In this document: piece by piece, positions 37,192 through 38,959 of the stretch
How the letters are laid out: every line of letters begins with the position of its first letter
Numbering within the stretch: the first letter of the stretch is position 1
Source of the DNA: Comamonadaceae bacterium
Lineage (GTDB): Bacteria > Pseudomonadota > Gammaproteobacteria > Burkholderiales > Burkholderiaceae_C
Length of the DNA stretch: 38,959 nucleotides
NCBI GenBank assembly: GCA_008080595.1
Contig: VIKI01000009.1
Location: 1 to 38,959 of the forward strand
Reading direction: 5' to 3'
Notes under the pieces: generated by a model
The model's input: only the letters and a program-made list of their open reading frames with translations
Told to the model about the DNA's origin: nothing
Databases searched by the model: none
Program-made: the position numbers and the translations under genes

Positions 37192-37890
37192 ATGAACGCC
37201 CATTTTTTCAACATGCCGCATTTTTTGTCCAGCTCGCCGCTGTTCAGCGGCTTGTCGCCTGAAGAGTTGGCACGTATCTCACTCAGCAGCCGGATCGCCA
37301 CCTACCCCAAGGGAGGCATGGTTTTTGAGGTGGGTCAGGCCTGTGAGGCTTTCCATATCGTGGTCTCGGGCCAGGTCAAGCTGTTTGTGGTGTCGCCAGC
37401 GGGTCAGGAAAAAGTGATTGAAATCATCAGCCCAGGCCAAAGTTTTGCGGAAGCTTTGGTTTTTTTGAACAAACCCTACATCCTGAGTGCACAAGCGCTG
37501 TGCGAGACCATGCTGGTCAATGTCAGCAAACAAGGGGTGTACAACGAAATTGAGCAAGACCCGCACTTTGCCCTGCACATGCTGGCCGGTATTTCGCGCC
37601 GCCTGCATGGTCTGGTCCAAGACGTGGAGGGTTATGCCCTGCAAAATGGCTTGCAACGGCTGATCGGTTATTTGCTGCGTGATGTGGATGCCTCCACCCT
37701 CAGCGCACAAACCACACTCACCGTGTCACTGCCAGCCAATAAAAGCACCATTGCCTCGCGGCTGTCACTCACGCCCGAATACTTTTCCCGCGTCTTGCAT
37801 GATCTGGAAGCACAAAAACTGATTCAGATCGACCGCAAGCAAATCCACATTCTGGACGTGCAGCAGTTGCTGGTTTACGGCTCCAAATGA
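37192..37890 (+). CDS. Crp/Fnr-family regulator, Dnr-like
   Basis: This 232-residue regulator has an effector-binding beta-roll (about 20-130, YPKGGMVFEVGQACEAFHIVVSGQVKLF), a dimer helix, and a winged helix-turn-helix (about 178-215). The recognition helix reads TPEYFSRVLHDLE. The E-x-x-S-R pattern is the one FNR uses to read TTGAT half-sites. The N terminus lacks the four-cysteine cluster of FNR, so oxygen sensing through 4Fe-4S is unlikely. That places it with Dnr/NnrR-type regulators, which sense NO, probably through haem. It ends the nar gene run and converges on dnaQ. It is the natural candidate to bind the perfect box at 28236-28249. Confidence 0.86.
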   Translation: MNAHFFNMPHFLSSSPLFSGLSPEELARISLSSRIATYPKGGMVFEVGQACEAFHIVVSGQVKLFVVSPAGQEKVIEIISPGQSFAEALVFLNKPYILSAQALCETMLVNVSKQGVYNEIEQDPHFALHMLAGISRRLHGLVQDVEGYALQNGLQRLIGYLLRDVDASTLSAQTTLTVSLPANKSTIASRLSLTPEYFSRVLHDLEAQKLIQIDRKQIHILDVQQLLVYGSK

Positions 37891-37891
37891 C

Positions 37892-38599
37892 CTAGGCTGC
37901 GAGTGTGCGCCAGACCGTTTTTCCCTTGCTGTCTTTGTCAATCTGCAGCAACACTGCCTCGTGGCCCTCAAGCTCCTGGGGGTTAGCTTGAATCACCGGC
38001 AACACGAAACCGCTTAAATCCATGGCAGCTGGTTTATTACCACTGGAATCCAGGGCTGAGGCATCGTCCATCAGCAGGGCTTCCTGGCCGCGGGTGAGGT
38101 TGATGTAGACATCGGCCAGCAGCTCGGCATCCAACAGCGCACCGTGCAAGGTACGGCCCGAGTTGTCCACCTCCAGCCGGTCACACAGGGCATCGAGTGA
38201 ATTGCGCTTGCCAGGGTACAGCTCTTTGGCCATGACCAGCGTGTCGGTGATGCTGGCCACCACACTCTTCACCGGTGGCTGGCCCAGCAAGGCCAGCTCC
38301 ATGTTCAAAAAGCCCAGATCGAACGGCGCGTTGTGGATCACCACATGTGCACCGCTCAGGTAGTCCATCAGGTCTTCGGCAATCTCGGCAAACTTGGGCT
38401 TGTCTTTCAAAAACTCGGTGGTGATGCCGTGCACCTTGAGCGCTTCTTCGTGGCTGTCACGCCCTGGGTTGACATAGATGTGCCGGTTGTTGCCAGTGAG
38501 CTTGCGGTGCAGCATCTCCACGCAACCAATCTCAATGATGCGGTCGCCGTTGTCGGCCGACAGGCCGGTGGTTTCGGTGTCGAGGAATATTTGTCGCAT
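37892..38599 (-). CDS. dnaQ: DNA polymerase III epsilon subunit (3'-5' proofreading exonuclease)
   Basis: This 235-residue DEDDh exonuclease has Exo I in FLDTETTGL (D7, E9), Exo II in HNAPFDLGFLN, and Exo III-epsilon in HGALLDAELL. Its N terminus MRQIFLDTETTGL is standard for DnaQ, and the length fits (E. coli 243). The C-terminal tail would carry the alpha-subunit contact. It converges with the Dnr-like gene (1-bp gap) and lies 41 bp downstream of the ferredoxin gene on the same strand. Confidence 0.94.
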   Translation of the reverse strand: MRQIFLDTETTGLSADNGDRIIEIGCVEMLHRKLTGNNRHIYVNPGRDSHEEALKVHGITTEFLKDKPKFAEIAEDLMDYLSGAHVVIHNAPFDLGFLNMELALLGQPPVKSVVASITDTLVMAKELYPGKRNSLDALCDRLEVDNSGRTLHGALLDAELLADVYINLTRGQEALLMDDASALDSSGNKPAAMDLSGFVLPVIQANPQELEGHEAVLLQIDKDSKGKTVWRTLAA

Positions 38600-38608
38600 A
38601 GTCAGTTG

Positions 38609-38632
38609 GGGACAGAGCTAAAGATCTGTCCC
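38609..38632. repeat. Short perfect palindromic hairpin, REP-like
   Basis: GGGACAGA (38609-38616) and TCTGTCCC (38625-38632) form a perfect 8-bp stem with an 8-base loop between the ferredoxin stop and the dnaQ start. 'GGGGACAGA...TCTGTCCC' elements recur between genes in betaproteobacteria and resemble REP sequences tied to RAYT transposases (from memory). There is no T-run, so it is not a standard intrinsic terminator. Confidence 0.6.
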
Positions 38633-38640
38633 GCAAAGTT

Positions 38641-38959
38641 TCAATGATTCTCTTTGGCGTGGTTGATGGAGTATTTGGGGATCTCAATCACCAGATTCTT
38701 CTGCGCCAGAATGGCTTGGCAGCTCAGACGGGAGTTGGGTTGCAGGCCCCAGGCGCGATCCAGCAGGTCGTCTTCTTCTTCCTCGGACGGGGCCAGCGAC
38801 TCAAAACCTTCTTTGACGATCACATGGCAGGTGGTGCAGGCGCAGCTCATCTCGCAGGCGTGTTCGATGTTGATGTGGTGCTCCAGCAGCGCTTCACAAA
38901 TGGACGTACCCGCAGGTGCGCTCACTTCTGCGCCTGCGGGGCAGTATTCAGCGTGGGGC
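38641..38959 (-). CDS. fdx: ISC-type 2Fe-2S ferredoxin, 3' part
   Basis: This is the C-terminal part of an adrenodoxin-like ferredoxin that runs off the right edge. An open frame continues to the window end, reading PHAEYCPAGAEV before SAPAGTSICEALLEHH, so the apparent GTG start at 38925 is internal. The cluster cysteines are in CEMSCACTTC plus a fourth in RLSCQAI. The acidic stretch SEEEEDDLLD is typical of ISC ferredoxins, which supply electrons for Fe-S cluster assembly. No other isc genes are visible in the window. Confidence 0.92.
   Translation of the reverse strand, partial: PHAEYCPAGAEVSAPAGTSICEALLEHHINIEHACEMSCACTTCHVIVKEGFESLAPSEEEEDDLLDRAWGLQPNSRLSCQAILAQKNLVIEIPKYSINHAKENH

Overview
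The window looks like a chromosomal segment of a facultatively denitrifying betaproteobacterium, most likely Comamonadaceae (Rhodoferax/Polaromonas-like). This rests on a BktB-type thiolase, the DnaE and ISC-ferredoxin sequence style, Burkholderiales-type small proteins (DUF3079, the MAKGQ-type peptide), and short 'TTAATAGCT...AGCGCTA' extragenic repeats that I recall from Comamonadaceae genomes. The genus is an inference.

Layout. (1) 1-1440 (-): 5' part of dnaE, running off the left edge and carrying an internal lesion. (2) 1536-7049: a signalling locus made of a frameshifted LuxR-type response regulator (+) facing a three-gene minus-strand operon of TonB-dependent receptor, periplasmic substrate-binding protein and hybrid histidine kinase. 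(3) 7243-12300 (+): a 48-residue basic peptide, a frameshifted soluble PAS hybrid kinase, rluA, an SDR oxidoreductase and a bktB-like thiolase. (4) 12341-14967 (+): narX-narL. (5) 14993-18454: nsrR (-) divergent from ccoG-DUF3079-nnrS (+). (6) 18468-24283 (-): the operon DUF2249-norC-norB-norQ-[4Fe-4S protein]-norD. (7) 24495-27402 (+): narK1-narK2. (8) 27533-28130 (-): a brnTA-type toxin-antitoxin pair. (9) 28131-28642: a 512-bp regulatory region. (10) 28643-37890 (+): narGHJI, a parvulin isomerase, a beta-carbonic anhydrase, a small protein of unknown function and a Dnr/FNR-type regulator. (11) 37892-38959 (-): dnaQ and the 3' part of an ISC-type ferredoxin gene, running off the right edge.

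How it fits together. NarX/NarL should sense nitrate. NarK1/NarK2 import nitrate and exchange it for nitrite. NarGHI respires it. The cytochrome c-dependent NO reductase NorCB, with its NorQ/NorD activation proteins, removes NO. NsrR, NnrS and the Dnr-like regulator form the NO-responsive layer. No nitrite reductase or nitrous oxide reductase gene is in the window. NsrR-like operators lie in the nsrR/ccoG gap and ahead of the nor operon. The narK1 and narG promoters share four short elements at identical spacing: two TAGTTCT-type 7-2-7 boxes 34 bp apart, AGAGGGATA, then TACAGT. This looks like a NarL-dependent promoter module.

Caveat. Three genes in the first 9 kb (dnaE, the response regulator, the PAS kinase) have broken reading frames that are easily restored on paper, while the following 30 kb shows none. 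Loss of dnaE would be lethal, so sequence or assembly error is as likely as real gene decay there.
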